Under the pieces are notes generated by a model, which did no database searches, was not told the DNA's origin, and saw only the letters and a list, made by a program, of their open reading frames with translations. From NCBI GenBank assembly GCA_013400975.1, contig WBMZ01003455.1, forward strand, positions 1-64,000: a DNA stretch of 64,000 nucleotides. The letters are read 5' to 3'. The DNA is from Atrichornis clamosus (taxonomy: Eukaryota; Chordata; Aves; Passeriformes; Menuridae). Numbering within the stretch: position 1 is the stretch's first letter; each line of letters opens with the position of its first letter. Both the position numbers and the translations under genes were made by a program. Below are positions 63,732 through 64,000 of this stretch, piece by piece.

Positions 63732-64000
63732 TTAATGCTACTCTGCAATGCACAGGGAAGATTTCATTCTAAATACTCTGAACTTCAGGACTGAGCTCTC
63801 CAGTTCAAGAAAGATGAAGTCAAACTGCAATTAATGAGGAAAATTTCTATGAGAGTTTGTAAAATGTAGAGGACTGGCAAAAAGAGAAATAGATATAGGG
63901 ATTTAACCTAGTAGAGAAGAAAAGTTATGCAAGATTAAAAAAAATTGTCCTGGGAGGGAAAAAATATGAACTGGCCAAACTTAAGCATGAGCAAGATATT

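Overview
The window is a stretch of bird genome, most likely from a passerine. The evidence is many CR1 LINE fragments with the typical avian 3' end, one tRNA-derived SINE with a CR1-like tail that matches the passerine TguSINE1 type, small introns, and two genes whose deduced proteins follow their vertebrate orthologues almost without gaps. There are no bacterial operons, CRISPR arrays or prophage.

Layout: (1) 1-1400 holds a degenerate CR1 ORF2 fragment on the minus strand. (2) 3922-18059 is DLD, dihydrolipoamide dehydrogenase, on the minus strand. All 14 coding exons are present and join in frame to 508 residues. (3) 17.5-18.25 kb is the CpG-island promoter of DLD, with GC boxes and overlapping NRF-1-like motifs; three CR1 fragments abut its far edge. 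(4) 18.3-46.9 kb is an intergenic stretch with CR1 pieces, one SINE, simple repeats and no gene I can support. (5) 47004-61584 is SLC26A3 (DRA), the apical chloride/bicarbonate exchanger, on the plus strand. Its 20 coding exons join in frame to 755 residues. (6) 62-64 kb is 3' flank with one more CR1.

The divergent DLD / SLC26A3 order is the same as in mammals, so this is a conserved syntenic block. The two genes are not known to share a pathway: DLD is a mitochondrial housekeeping enzyme, while SLC26A3 is an epithelial transporter. Their promoters look accordingly different: CpG island for DLD, and possibly a TATA promoter for SLC26A3.

I found no undescribed biological system. The points most worth a second look are a nearly identical ~490 bp duplication in two introns of SLC26A3, a one-codon loss at the mature N-terminus of DLD, nested CR1 insertions, a probable assembly artefact at the only N, and a perfect 15 bp hairpin beside a short AT-rich minisatellite.
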